This document shows, in pieces, positions 21,011-31,018 of a stretch of 41,680 nucleotides of DNA. Origin of the DNA: Hydnum rufescens UP504. Lineage: Eukaryota > Basidiomycota > Agaricomycetes > Cantharellales > Hydnaceae. The notes under the pieces were generated by a model. It did no database searches, was not told the origin of the DNA, and saw only the letters and a list, made by a program, of their open reading frames with translations. The number at the start of each line of letters is the position of its first letter. Position 1 is the stretch's first letter. The stretch is taken from positions 165,945-207,624 of the forward strand of contig MU129014.1 in assembly GCA_014904985.1 (NCBI GenBank), given 5' to 3'. The translations under genes and the position numbers were made by a program.

Positions 21011-21113
21011 ATAAGTTTTTATTGCGCCAAAGGAGCAGCATACGCTGCTCCTTTGCATAGGTTTTTCTTTCTTTTTTACTAACATATTATTCATTTTTTA
21101 TTATAGTTTCTAG
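21011..21113 (+). other. Hairpin-intron module, element 2 right arm 3 (AT-AG variant)
   Basis: A 103-bp interval with ATAAGT instead of GTAAGT at 21,011. The hairpin at 21,027-21,056 has stem CCAAAGGAGCAGC/GCTGCTCCTTTG, with paired changes on both sides. ACTAAC branch motif, 3' TTCTAG. Exon hairpin 20,972-21,001. Confidence 0.65.
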
Positions 21114-21242
21114 GTTAACGAGTCCGCATGCCCGACAACCCCCAAACCCACCTGAGCCCCATACGAAAACCCGATAGAGGAAGGCATCGCGACCGCGTAC
21201 GAACGAGTACCACACCCGCCGAAGCGGGTGTGGTACTACAAG

Positions 21243-21343
21243 GTAAGTAAAGCTGTACACTCCCAACTGGCGCAAAAAGAGCAGCAAATGCTGCTCTTTT
21301 TGTGCCAGTTTTAATTTTCTAACTAATACATCTATCATTCTAG
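21243..21343 (+). other. Hairpin-intron module, element 2 right arm 4
   Basis: A 101-bp interval: GTAAGT (21,243-21,248), extended hairpin 21,266-21,309 whose stem gains ACTGG/CCAGT, AACTAAT branch-like motif, 3' TTCTAG. Exon hairpin 21,206-21,237 (AGTACCACACCCGC, loop CGAA). Confidence 0.75.
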
Positions 21344-21502
21344 GCTCTCGCTTTAAATGAAGACCCATGAAAGGAACTGCCCCCCCCCCCGAAACGATAA
21401 CCTGCTGAAACCCATGACGACGACACGCCAAATGAAGACACGAAACACACGGAACCACATGAACCACACATCTGCTACAGTGGGTGTGTGGTTCTATACA
21501 AG

Positions 21503-21604
21503 GTAAGTAACCTTGTGTACCCACAACGGCATAAAAAGAGCAGCAGATGCTGCTCTTTTTACACTGGTTTTAATTTTTTACTAACACATTATTTATTATT
21601 CTAG
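21503..21604 (+). other. Hairpin-intron module, element 2 right arm 5
   Basis: A 102-bp interval: GTAAGT (21,503-21,508), hairpin 21,532-21,563, ACTAAC, 3' TTCTAG. Exon hairpin 21,461-21,494. The next exon hairpin (about 21,759-21,788) is no longer followed by a splice-like site. Confidence 0.7.
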
Positions 21605-21911
21605 GTACCGCCTTACCACAAACACCAAAATGAAGACCCGCCAAAGGAAACCCCCCCCAGGGAATGACAATGCCCCTGCCACATGGAAACCAACAATGTG
21701 ACCCACCAAAATGAGTGCCGAACGAAACCCGCTGAACCGAGGAGTGAAACCAGGCCAGACCACACACCTGCTACTGCGGGTGTGGCCACCCCAACAGACA
21801 CTAGGGACCAGTCCAAACGACCGGCCCAATGGTGAACCGCCAAGCCACAGCCCCCCTTCCCTTGAAATGGACCAGCGACAAGCCCGCCGAGTCCCAATGA
21901 AGAAGCGGAAG

Positions 21912-22294
21912 GCACCACACACCTGCTAGGCCAGGTGTGTGGTGCTACTAGGTTGTTTTTTTTTTTTTAAATTTCTACAGACAGTGCCACACCTGCTTGA
22001 GTGGGTGTGGTGCTACCTTAGTTTTTTTTTAAGTTTCTATGGATGGTACCACACACCTGCCCAAGCAGGTGTGTGCTACTAAGTAGTTTTTTTATTTTTT
22101 ATTTTTATTTTATTTTTAAGGACGGTACCACACACCCACCCATGTGGGTGTGTGGTGCTACTAAGTTAGTTTTGTTATTTTTTTATTTTTAAGGACAGTA
22201 CCACACACCCGCCCATGTGGGTGTGGTGCTACTAAGTAGTTTTTTTATTTTATTTCTATGGACGGTACCACACCTGCCCAAGCGGGTGTGGTAT
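21912..22294 (+). repeat. Compact array of exon-type hairpins
   Basis: Six copies of the CCACACACC-N-GGTGTGTGG hairpin (near 21,912, 21,987, 22,047, 22,127, 22,200 and 22,267), spaced 60-80 bp by T-rich linkers containing GCTACTAAGT and TTTTTAAGGAC. The intron hairpin and splice-like sites are gone. It looks like a shortened form of the module that has multiplied separately. Confidence 0.8.
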
Positions 22295-22314
22295 TTTTTT
22301 ACTAATTGAATTTT

Positions 22315-22619
22315 AAATAAATAAATAAATAAATAAGTCCTAATTGGGCGAGTGCTCAACATGCAAATGGGTAACCAGAAAGCCCGCCTAGGCAGGCCTC
22401 AAATATATGTATAATAAGTGATAATAAATAAATAATTATAAATGGAACACTATTATCACCGATAAGTCCATATGGCCTGCTGTCCTGCAAGTCTGAGATT
22501 CTCTAAGTCCCAGTTTTGGCCAATTTTTGGCCAATTTTTGGCCAATTTTTGGCCATTTCGGCCAATTCTGGGCCAGAAGGTGCAGGCCATAAAATGGCCA
22601 TTTTGGCCAGAATAGTGAT
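22315..22619. other. AT-rich and GGCC-rich subterminal region of element 2
   Basis: No gene. It holds (AAAT)n at 22,315-22,335. At 22,510-22,600 there are tandem TTTTTGGCCAA units resembling the TGGGCCCAA repeats at 115-180, so they are likely family-specific subterminal repeats. Confidence 0.6.
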
Positions 22620-22694
22620 GGGACCTACTTAGGTACCATTATCTGCCCCAAAAGTGGTACCTAACTAGGTAGGCTTAGATGACTGACCAAGGTG
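22620..22694 (+). repeat. Right terminal inverted repeat of element 2
   Basis: A 75-bp block with GGGACCTACTTAGGTACC inside, then GTGGTACCTAACTAGGTAGG, ending ATGACTGACCAAGGTG. Its reverse complement matches the left end of element 3 (25,077) almost base for base, placing elements 2 and 3 in one family. The bases after it (GACCAGGC) are the candidate target duplication, but the partner is in the gap. Confidence 0.8.
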
Positions 22695-23470
22695 GACCAG
22701 GCGGGTGTGGTGACGCACGGCTCCATTGAGGGATGGAAGGATGGAACAAAAGGGTCGGTGGAAAGACGAGTCGAGTGGTTTCTGGCATGGAGCTCAAAGG
22801 TAGACTGGGGAACACCTGGAACTGTGGCATATTCCTCATCAGTTAACTGGAGGTGAATTCGGCCAATAGCTTGGCAGAAACAGAAAAGGTCAATGTTGGG
22901 AGGTGTAATGGATGGGATTGCATCCATATTTTTGTGTTCGTGCAGGACCTTGAGGAGTTCAGCCAGAGAGGGTGCGATAAGGCGATAGAGAGAGAAAGCA
23001 CTAATGAAGGATGTCTGGATGGCTTGTTCTTCCACAAGGTAGCTGATTTGGTTAAGGATTGTACCCAAGGTGATAGAGGGTGTAGGGAAACTAGGCTCCA
23101 TGGCTTCCGTAATACGATGTATGTGGCCTGTGAACGAAATGAGGCCTTGGAGTTGTTTCGTTATATTGGTGTTAGCATCAAGGACTTGGGCATGAGCCGC
23201 ATTTGTGTCTTGACGAAGCTGGTCTTGATCACATTGTAACTGATGGCTGTTGTCCTGAATGATCTGGTGAGCAGTATCAAGTTTGTTATGAAGATGAGTG
23301 ATATGATCCACCTCGTGCATGTGCATCTGGTTCCAATGCTGTTGGTGACGTTCAAACTCATTTTTGTCGAAGATGAGTCGATTGTGGCTTGAAAACAACT
23401 GGCGCTCGCGCTGGTAGAGGTCACGGTTCCAATCACGATGATTTAAAGGCTCTTGGGGCCGTGCTGGTCC
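22695..23470 (-). pseudogene. C-terminal part of a gag-like gene, truncated by element 2
   Basis: Minus-strand open segment beginning around RPQEPLNHRDWNRDLYQRE and running through a long helical region (NEFERHQQHWNQMHMHEVDH; ITHLHNKLDTAHQIIQDNSH) that looks like a coiled coil. It then continues with SLAELLKVLHEHKNMDAIPS. The frame is cut where element 2 begins (22,694), so the true C-terminus is lost. Orientation and position make it a likely downstream part of the gene starting at 32,760. No enzyme motif is seen. Gag-like assignment is inference from the coiled coil and the transposon setting. Confidence 0.5.
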
Positions 23471-23485
23471 TCAAGGTGGGCTTCC

Positions 23486-23806
23486 TCAACAAGGTCCAAT
23501 GTGCTGTACACGAAATGGGCCAGGGGAGATGATTGTACGGGGCGAAAAGGTAATATGGTTGGTAGAGGGTTGGATGGTTGTGGCTGCAACGGTTGTAGCA
23601 TGCATTGCAGGCGAGGGGGTCATGGTTTCAGGATGAAACAGGGCATCCAGAAACAGCAGCAATTGGGCAACTGGATGGATGATGTGATTCGAGACAGGAG
23701 TAAGCGGCATACGTTCACATGACATGGGATGATTGGTAATAGGAGTCGCAGCTATATAAGGTAGGCTGGGAGTGGATCTGCAAGATGGGGGAGTGTAATA
23801 TTGCAC
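23486..23806 (-). pseudogene. Middle segment of the same minus-strand gene
   Basis: Open segment rich in Pro, Ser, Thr and His (STPSLPYIAATPITNHPMS, HPETMTPSPAMHATTVAATT), typical of a linker. The frame differs from the segment below 23,470, so an intron or frameshift separates them. 23,807-24,332 holds no supported coding segment. Confidence 0.35.
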
Positions 23807-24332
23807 TATCTGACTTCGAATATACGTGAGAGTCGTTGTTGGACGAGACGGAGTCGACTTGCCTGTGAACTGAAAGGGAAAGGGAATCCCACCATTCTAA
23901 GCACTCGCTTCGAACGGGGAGACCGTGTGCGAGGCTAGGCACTAGCTTCGCCTTGAGCATGGGAGAAGCGAGGGAAAGGGATAAGGGAATGGGAGGATGA
24001 AGTGGCAGCCATTGGCCAAGGGGCGCAACAGCTGTCTAGAAGGTAGAGAGGGGGTGTTAGCGAATAGAGGCTAGGGGGATGGACTTACTGTGTGAGTCGC
24101 GCTCATACGCAACTCGTACCCCAAATCCTTCATATACAGCAGGCTCGTGGAGCGGCCATAGTTGTACCTGTTCGTATGTTAGTATCATAGCTGCGTCGCT
24201 GAGACACAGGACTAGACTGGTAGAGGGAAGGTCATGGTTTCATGCGTCGCATAGAAGTCCGGGCAAAAGATAATCTTATTTACAGCTAGGCCCGCAGCTA
24301 CAATCCTCATGACTACGCTATTACATCAGCAA

Positions 24333-25068
24333 CTAGATTAGGAAGGAGGTTAAGGGCACTTTGCGGGAGCATGTGCAATAGCATTTAATCACTATATTAC
24401 AGGGAGCCTCGACATGATCCTCTTCCCCAACACTCAAGTGAGGTGCGGTAAGGATAGATGGGGCAGGTGTGATGGAAGGTGTAGTCCAACCGGTGTGACT
24501 ATGAAAGGCGGGCATACGACAAATTGGGGTCTGGGCCCAATGTTGGTCAATCAGTACTTGGGGCAAAGATGCCTGTTTGGTCAGAATCAAGCCAATGGGT
24601 GAGGGTTGGATGGTGGGGACCTTGACTTTAACGGAATTGACATTGGCCACCGTGGCAGCTGCTGGAGCAGAGTTGTCGGCAATTGAATGAGTGGACGAGG
24701 TAATGGAGGTGTTGTCTGGGGTAAGAGGTGTGGGCTCAGATGTCTGGTGACCGGGATGCTTGAATTTCGGGGTCTCAAGAGGGAAATTGAGAGCACGAAA
24801 GACATGCTTAGCATGATGACGATTCTGTTGGATGAATAAGTGAGGGGCTAACACTCATGGAATGAATTCCGGGAGTCGCGCACTTACGGGATGCTGAATA
24901 GATGACTTCTCAGAGTCCCGATCGGAATTGCAGCCGGGGGAGCTGTCGGATTCATGATCGAGGACTTGGTTGTATTTTGTGCGAAATCTGGTAGGGGTGC
25001 TGGTAGAGGATGTAGTGGGGTTTGTGCTGGGCTTTTTGGTACTTTTGTTGGTGATGAACTGCTTAATG
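24333..25068 (-). pseudogene. Gag-like gene segment with a 63-bp intron, downstream of the element 3 insertion
   Basis: The upstream exon (to 24,888) reads SIKQFITNKSTKKPSTNPTT, then DHESDSSPGCNSDRDSEKSS. An intron at 24,887-24,825 (GTAAGT to AACAG) joins in phase 0 to NRHHAKHVFRALNFPLETPK and a Pro/Thr/Ser-rich tail ending at 24,333. The 7-8 bp duplicated target sits at 25,069-25,076. Removing element 3 joins this frame directly to STDSTHHSPLQ at 32,53x. An inverted copy of this stretch is at 30,537-30,993, where the acceptor is damaged. Function unknown. Confidence 0.5.
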
Positions 25069-25076
25069 GACTGCAG
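25069..25076. repeat. Target-site duplication of element 3, left copy
   Basis: GACTGCAG directly before the terminal repeat CACCTTGGTCAG. The same octamer follows the right end at 32,518-32,525. Because of a shared G it could be counted as 7 bp (ACTGCAG). Confidence 0.75.
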
Positions 25077-26862
25077 CACCTTGGTCAGTCATCTAAGCCT
25101 ACCCAATTAGGTACCACTTCTGGGGCAGATAATGGACCTAACATGGTCCCATCACTATTTCGGCCGAATTCGGTCATTTAGGTCTTTCCCTTTGAAATCT
25201 CTCACTCAAGCTTCTGGCTGAAAATTGGCCGAACATTGCCCAAAATGATGACTTAGAGCTCAAGCCCTTGGAACACTTTAATTAAAGGCCATTATAGATG
25301 GCTTCAAGTCCGCCTTTAAGGAATCAAACTTAAACTTAGGAATTTTTAGATATAATCAAACAGTTTTTAGAATATAACAGTACTATATACACAACATATC
25401 ATAACCATATGGTACTGTTCAACTGCATCTTCAGAAAGAGTTGAGGAGAAGGGAGGAGGAGCAAAACACTTGAGCGACACCTGAAGTCCTCAAACCCATC
25501 CAATCCCCCTGAAGATAATATTGAAAGAGATCCAAAACTGAGGGATTTCTATCAAGCCCAGTAGCCCCCCATAGTACACTGCTTCCATCAAACAGTGTGT
25601 GAATGACAAGGCAGATGAATGCCTTAAAGCCCCAACACTAGAAATGCTCCTGCACCTTGAGTTGTTATCAGATCATCCTGAATGTACTGGAATTGGAATG
25701 CCACAATAAAGGCCTTTCTTCCAAGCCCATATATGAGGAGAGGCATGTAGATTACATGACGAAGTGAGGGTAGGAATGAAATATCAGCTCCAAAGTGCAT
25801 TGGGAGCTCCTGAAGGTGCAATTCGCACAGATCGGCTCAACAATGGTACCGTTGGAAAGCCCTAAATCACAGCTTTCGATCAAGCACAATATTGTATGTT
25901 TTGGTGGGGATTTGGTGATGAAGAAGCAGGAGGAGTACAGAGGTGATGAGGAATCACCACTCATCTCACTCCTGAGCATGTAGTTCACCTCCAATAATCT
26001 CACAAATAAGACCAATGGAAAGCTGTGATTCACAGCTCCATGTCAAGCCTATTATGAGACGATTGGAAATGAACTCATGGAGATATGGGGGAAAAGGGGG
26101 AACAGGGCCATAGGAAAACGAAAGCCACTGTCCCCCAATACCCACAAAATGCACGAATAGGGCTTGTTTGAAAGCGTTGATCAGGGCTTTCCACTGGCAT
26201 ACACACCAAATAATACAACAATTTGCTACTCCCTGAAAAACCACACAGAGGTGATAATAGGGACATGGCAACAATGAAGACCCCTGGTATGCACCCTCCA
26301 GAAACCTCACAGTGGTTCTGGGTGTTGCAGTGGTCATCCCCCCTCTTGTGTACTCCCTGAAGCCACACAAAGGGGAAACAAACAGGGGAATGGCGACAGC
26401 TAAGACTCTAGTATCCACCCTCCAGAAACCTCACAGAGGTGGTTCTGGTTTGCAGTGGTCCATCCCCCCCCTCCTCTCCCCTAAAAAATAAAGTTCTAAT
26501 GCACCTATCACACCAAAAACCACGACGGAAGTGGCTTATGCAGTATAGGAATGACACCCAAGGTTCCCCAGACCTCCTGTTGATCAGGATGGAATGTGCT
26601 CAAGTCACTGTCCACTCAGAGGTGACAGTACCTTTTGCAACGTTTCCTAAGGCCAGCAGCTATGGGGGATTGAGGCCAGTCAGTAAAAATCAAAGATAGT
26701 GCAAAAGAGCTGCACTAGGCAGCTCTTTTGGCCCACAATGTATATACTAGCGTAGCAATATACTCCACCTTACTCCACAGCCAGGTTCGTAGGTGTGGTG
26801 TTGAGTTGGGGAATAAGGGTGGTGAGTTGCAAGAAAGGCCACAGTGGCTGTGCCCTTTCCTC
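25077..26862 (+). mobile_element. Palindromic element 3, left half (arm A)
   Basis: Begins with the family terminal repeat (25,077-25,150) and runs to the hairpin at the palindrome centre, where it stops abruptly at about 26,862. Compared with arms B-D it carries many one-base insertions and deletions (for example at 26,150-26,270), so it is either decayed or low-quality sequence. It includes a damaged intron module near 26,700-26,780. No protein supported. Confidence 0.75.
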
Positions 26863-26973
26863 CGCGCCGCATAAACAATGTGCGACCTGTTTCTGCATCC
26901 CAACTCCTATTCCCGGAAGTCTTAAACATCGCTCGCCCTCCACCGACAGCACCCATCATTCACCCCTGCAGTC
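26863..26973 (+). repeat. Inverted copy of the right flank of element 3
   Basis: This ~110-bp stretch (GCGCCGCATAAACAATGTGC onward to CTGCAGTC) is the reverse complement of 32,518-32,630, the sequence outside the right end of element 3. It abuts the broken centre of arm A, which no simple transposition explains. Confidence 0.85.
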
Positions 26974-28730
26974 AGGCTGGTCAGTCATATAGGGGACCTA
27001 AGATAGGTACCACTTTTGGGGCAGAGAATGGTACCTAATAGGTCTCCTAGGGCCTTCGGCTGAATTCGGTCAAAAATCATTCATTTCAATTCACTAGCTC
27101 ACAGCCATTCTGGGCTATTTCAGGCATTTTTCGGGCATTTTTCAGGCAGTTTCAGGCATTTCAGTATGCTCTATTGAAGTCTCTTCCTCAACTCTTCAGG
27201 CGAGACCTGACTGAAATTTGCCCAAATGAGGACTTGGACAAATCAACTAGCTAATATCTACAAGGCTTCCCTAGGTGAGGGGGAGGGCAGAAACCACAAG
27301 TTGAGGAGAAGCAAGGGCAAGGACACTTGAGGCCTGAAGTCGTGAAACCCATCCAATCCCCCTGAAGATAATATTGGAAGAGATCCCAAACTGAGGGATT
27401 TCTATCAAGCCCAGTAGCCCCCCATAGTACACTGCTTCCATCAAACAGTGTGTGAATGACAAGGCAGATGAATGCCTTAAAGCCCCAACACTAGAAATGC
27501 TCCTGCGCCTTGAGTTGTTATCAGATCGTCCTGAATGTACTGGCATTGGAATGCCACGATAAAGGCCTTTCTTCCAAGCCCATATATGAGGAGAGGCATG
27601 TAGATTACATGACGAAGTGAGGGTAGGAATGAAATATCAGCTCCAAAGTGCGTTGGGAGCTCCTGAAGGTGCAATTCGCCACGGATCAGCTCGCCAATGG
27701 TACCGTTGGAAAGCCCTAAATCACAGCTTTCGATCGAGCACAATATCGTATGTTTTGGTGGGGATTTGGCGACGAAGAGGCAGGAGGAGTACAGAGGTGA
27801 TGAGGAGATCACCACTCATCTCACTCCTGAGCATGTAGTTCACCTCCAATCGTCTCACAAATGGACCAATGGAAAGCTGTGATTCACAGCTCCATGTCAA
27901 GCCTATTATGAAGACGATTGGAAATGAACTCATGGAGATATGGGGGAAAAGGTGGGAAACAGGGCCATAGGAAAGACGAAGCCACTGTGCCCCCAATACC
28001 CCACCAAAATGCGCGATATAGGGCTTGTTTGAAAGCGTTGATTCAGGGCTTTCCATCTGGGCATACGAACGCAATGAATACGACAATTGTGCTACTCCCT
28101 GAAACCACACAGAGGTGATAATAGGGACATGGCGACAATTAAGGACCCTGGTATGCCACCCTCCAGAAACCTCACAGAGGTGGTTTCTGGGTGTTGCAGT
28201 GGTCCATCCCCCCCTCTTGTGCTACTCCCTGAAGCCACACAGAGGTGGAAACAACAGGGGAATGGCGACAGCTAAGGACTCTAGTATGCCACCCTCCAGA
28301 AACCTCACAGAGGTGGTTTCTGGGTGTTGCAGTGGTCCATCCCCCCCCCCTCTCCCCTAAAAATAAAGTTCTAATGCACCTATCACACCAAAACCATGCA
28401 GAGGTGGCTTATGGCAGTGATAGGAATTGACACCCAGAGGGGTGTCCCCAGACCTCCTGTTGATCAGGATGGAATGTGCTCAAGTCACTGTCCACTCAGA
28501 GGTGGACAGTGACCTTGTGCAACGTTTCCTAAGGCAGCAGCTATGGGGATTGATGCCAGATCAGTAAAAATCAAAAGATAGTGCAAAAGAGCTGCACTAG
28601 GCAGCTCTTTTGGCACCAATGTATATACTAGGTAGCATATACTCACCTTACTTCCACAGCCCAGGTGTTCTAGGGTGTGGTGTTGAGTTGGGGAATAAGG
28701 GTGGTGGTGAGTTGCGAGGAAAGGCACAGT
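26974..28730 (+). mobile_element. Palindromic element 3, arm B
   Basis: Starts with terminal repeat AGGCTGGTCAGTCAT (26,974-27,045) and runs to the centre at 28,730/28,731. From about 27,330 inward it is nearly identical to the reverse complement of arm C. Contains an inverted intron module (28,540-28,645, minus) and two ~125-bp repeats holding the hairpin CCAGAAACC/GGTTTCTGG (28,160-28,345). Open frames of about 110 codons occur but are mirrored on both arms and show no domain. Confidence 0.8.
28540..28645 (-). other. Hairpin-intron module, element 3 arm B
   Basis: Exact mirror of 28,816-28,921. The donor GTGAGT reads outward from the centre on the minus strand, followed by the GTGCCAAAAGAGCTGC hairpin and a CATAG end. 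Confidence 0.55.
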
Positions 28731-30536
28731 GCTGTGCCCTTTCCTTGCAACTCACCACCACCCTTATTCCCCAACTCAACACCACACCCTAGAACACCTG
28801 GGCTGTGGAAGTAAGGTGAGTATATGCTACCTAGTATATACATTGGTGCCAAAAGAGCTGCCTAGTGCAGCTCTTTTGCACTATCTTTTGATTTTTACTG
28901 ATCTGGCATCAATCCCCATAGCTGCTGCCTTAGGAAACGTTGCACAAGGTCACTGTCCACCTCTGAGTGGACAGTGACTTGAGCACATTCCATCCTGATC
29001 AACAGGAGGTCTGGGGACACCCCTCTGGGTGTCAATTCCTATCACTGCCATAAGCCACCTCTGCATGGTTTTGGTGTGATAGGTGCATTAGAACTTTATT
29101 TTTAGGGGAGAGGGGGGGGGGGATGGACCACTGCAACACCCAGAAACCACCTCTGTGAGGTTTCTGGAGGGTGGCATACTAGAGTCCTTAGCTGTCGCCA
29201 TTCCCCTGTTGTTTCCACCTCTGTGTGGCTTCAGGGAGTAGCACAAGAGGGGGGGATGGACCACTGCAACACCCAGAAACCACCTCTGTGAGGTTTCTGG
29301 AGGGTGGCATACCAGGGTCCTTAATCGTCGCCATGTCCCTATTATCACCTCTGTGTGGTTTCAGGGAGTAGCACAATTGTCGTATTCGTTGCGTTCGTAT
29401 GCCCGATGGAAAGCCCTGAATCAACGCTTTCAAACAAGCCCTATATCGCGCATTTTGGTGGGGTATTGGGGGCACAGTGGCTTCGTCTTTCCTATGGCCC
29501 TGTTTCCCACCTTTTCCCCCATATCTCCATGAGTTCGTTTCCAATCGTCTTCATAATAGGCTTGACATGGAGCTGTGAATCACAGCTTTCCATTGGTCCC
29601 ATTTGTGAGACGATTGGAGGTGAACTACATGCTCAGGAGTGAGATGAGTGGTGATCTCCTCATCACCTCTGTACTCCTCCTGCCTCTTCGTCGCCAAATC
29701 CCCACCAAAACATACGATATTGTGCTCGATCGAAAGCTGTGATTTAGGGCTTTCCAACGGTACCATTGGCGAGCTGATCCGTGGCGAATTGCACCTTCAG
29801 GAGCTCCCAACGCACTTTGGAGCTGATATTTCATTCCTACCCTCACTTCGTCATGTAATCTACATGCCTCTCCTCATATATGGGCTTGGAAGAAAGGCCT
29901 TTATCGTGGCATTCCAATGCCAGTACATTCAGGACGATCTGATAACAACTCAAGGCGCAGGAGCATTTCTAGTGTTGGGGCTTTAAGGCATTCATCTGCC
30001 TTGTCATTCACACACTGTTTGATGGAAGCAGTGTACTATGGGGGGCTACTGGGCTTGATAGAAATCCCTCAGTTTGGGATCTCTTCCAATATTATCTTCA
30101 GGGGGATTGGATGGGTTTGAGGACTTCAGGTGTCGCTCAAGTGTTTTGCTCCTCCTCCCTTCTTCTCCTCAACTCTTTCTGAAGATGCAGTTGAACAGTA
30201 CCATATGGTTATGATATCTTGTGTATATAGTACTGTTATATTCTAAAAACTGTTTGATTATATCTAAAAATTCCTAAGTTTAAGTTTGATTCCTTAAAGG
30301 CGGACTTGAAGCCATCTATAATGGCCTTTAATTAAAGTGTTCTAAGGGCTTGAGCTCTAAGTCATCATTTTGGCCAATGTTCGGCCAATTTTCAGCCAGA
30401 AGCTTGAGTGAGAGATTTCAAAGGGAAAGACCTAAATGACCGAATTCGGCCGAAATAGTGATGGGACCATGTTAGGTCCATTATCTGCCCAGGAAGTGGT
30501 ACCTAATTGGGTAGGCTTAGATGACTGACCAAGGTG
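28731..30536 (-). mobile_element. Palindromic element 3, arm C
   Basis: Mirror of arm B out to about 30,131. It then switches to the outer sequence of arm A and ends in its terminal repeat (30,463-30,536). Arms B and C together therefore form a complete element in opposite orientation to arms A plus D. Confidence 0.8.
28816..28921 (+). other. Hairpin-intron module, element 3 arm C
   Basis: A 106-bp interval: AAG then GTGAGT (28,816-28,821), hairpin 28,846-28,882 (AAAAGAGCTGC/GCAGCTCTTTT), branch-like ACTGAT, 3' CATAG. A weak exon hairpin (CCACACCC/GGGCTGTGG) lies just upstream. Same plan and size as the modules of elements 1 and 2 despite different stem sequences. Confidence 0.6.
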
Positions 30537-30993
30537 CTGCACAGCAGTTCATCACCAACAAAGTACCAAAAAGCCCAGCACAAACCCACTACATCCTTCT
30601 ACCAGCACCTACCAGTTTTCGCACAAAATCAAACAAGTCCTCGATCATGAATCCGACAGCTCCCCCGGCTGCAATCCGATCGGGACTCTGAGAAGTCATC
30701 TATTCAGCATCCCGTAAGTGCGCGACTCCGGAATTCATTCATGAGTGTTAGCCCCTCACTTATTCATCCAACAAATCGTCATCATGCTAAGCCTGTCTTT
30801 CGTGCTCCTAATTTCCTCTTGAGACCGAATTCAAAGCCACCCGGTCCCAGACATCTGGCCCACACTCTTACCCCACACAACACCCCATTACCTCGTCCAG
30901 TGTCATTACATTGCAGACAAACCTGGATCCAGCAGCTGCACGGTGGCAATGTCAATTCGTTAAAGTCCAAGGTCCCCACTCATCCCAACCCCT
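30537..30993 (+). repeat. Inverted copy of the left flank of element 3
   Basis: Reverse-complement match to 24,620-25,076 with scattered indels, including loss of bases in the target-site region and in the intron acceptor. It carries part of the gag-like gene on the plus strand and is cut by the N run. Confidence 0.85.
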
Positions 30994-31018
30994 NNNNNNN
31001 NNNNNNNNNNNNNNNNNN
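30994..31018. other. Assembly gap (25 N)
   Basis: Run of 25 N separating the inverted flank copy from arm D. A fixed short run like this usually marks a join of unknown length. Confidence 0.99.

Larger units (their letters stand above)
18720..22694. mobile_element. Palindromic hairpin-intron element 2
   Basis: Same plan as element 1: central palindrome at 19,802, two visible modules on the left arm (minus) and five full modules on the right arm (plus), then a compact hairpin array (21,912-22,294), an AT-rich stretch, GGCC-rich subterminal repeats and a terminal repeat ending at 22,694. The left end lies in the gap. Its right end cuts a minus-strand reading frame that resumes at 22,695. No protein recognised inside. 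The unequal module number on the two arms shows that modules can be gained or lost independently. Confidence 0.8.
27330..30131. repeat. Near-perfect 2.8-kb palindrome of element 3
   Basis: Position x pairs with about 57,461-x around AAAGGCACAGTGCTGTGCCC. The arms are about 1.4 kb with almost no mismatch. Outside this span the two arms diverge completely, so the element has two distinct outer ends on a shared palindromic body. Confidence 0.9.

Noticed and set aside
516..21604. Rho-independent terminators
   Set aside because: The GCAAAAAGAGCAGC stems contain T-runs but inside the stem, not after it, and the setting is eukaryotic.
27477..29986. 112-codon frames on arms B and C of element 3
   Set aside because: They are identical because the arms are mirror copies. 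In arms A and D the frame is broken by indels, and no motif is recognisable.
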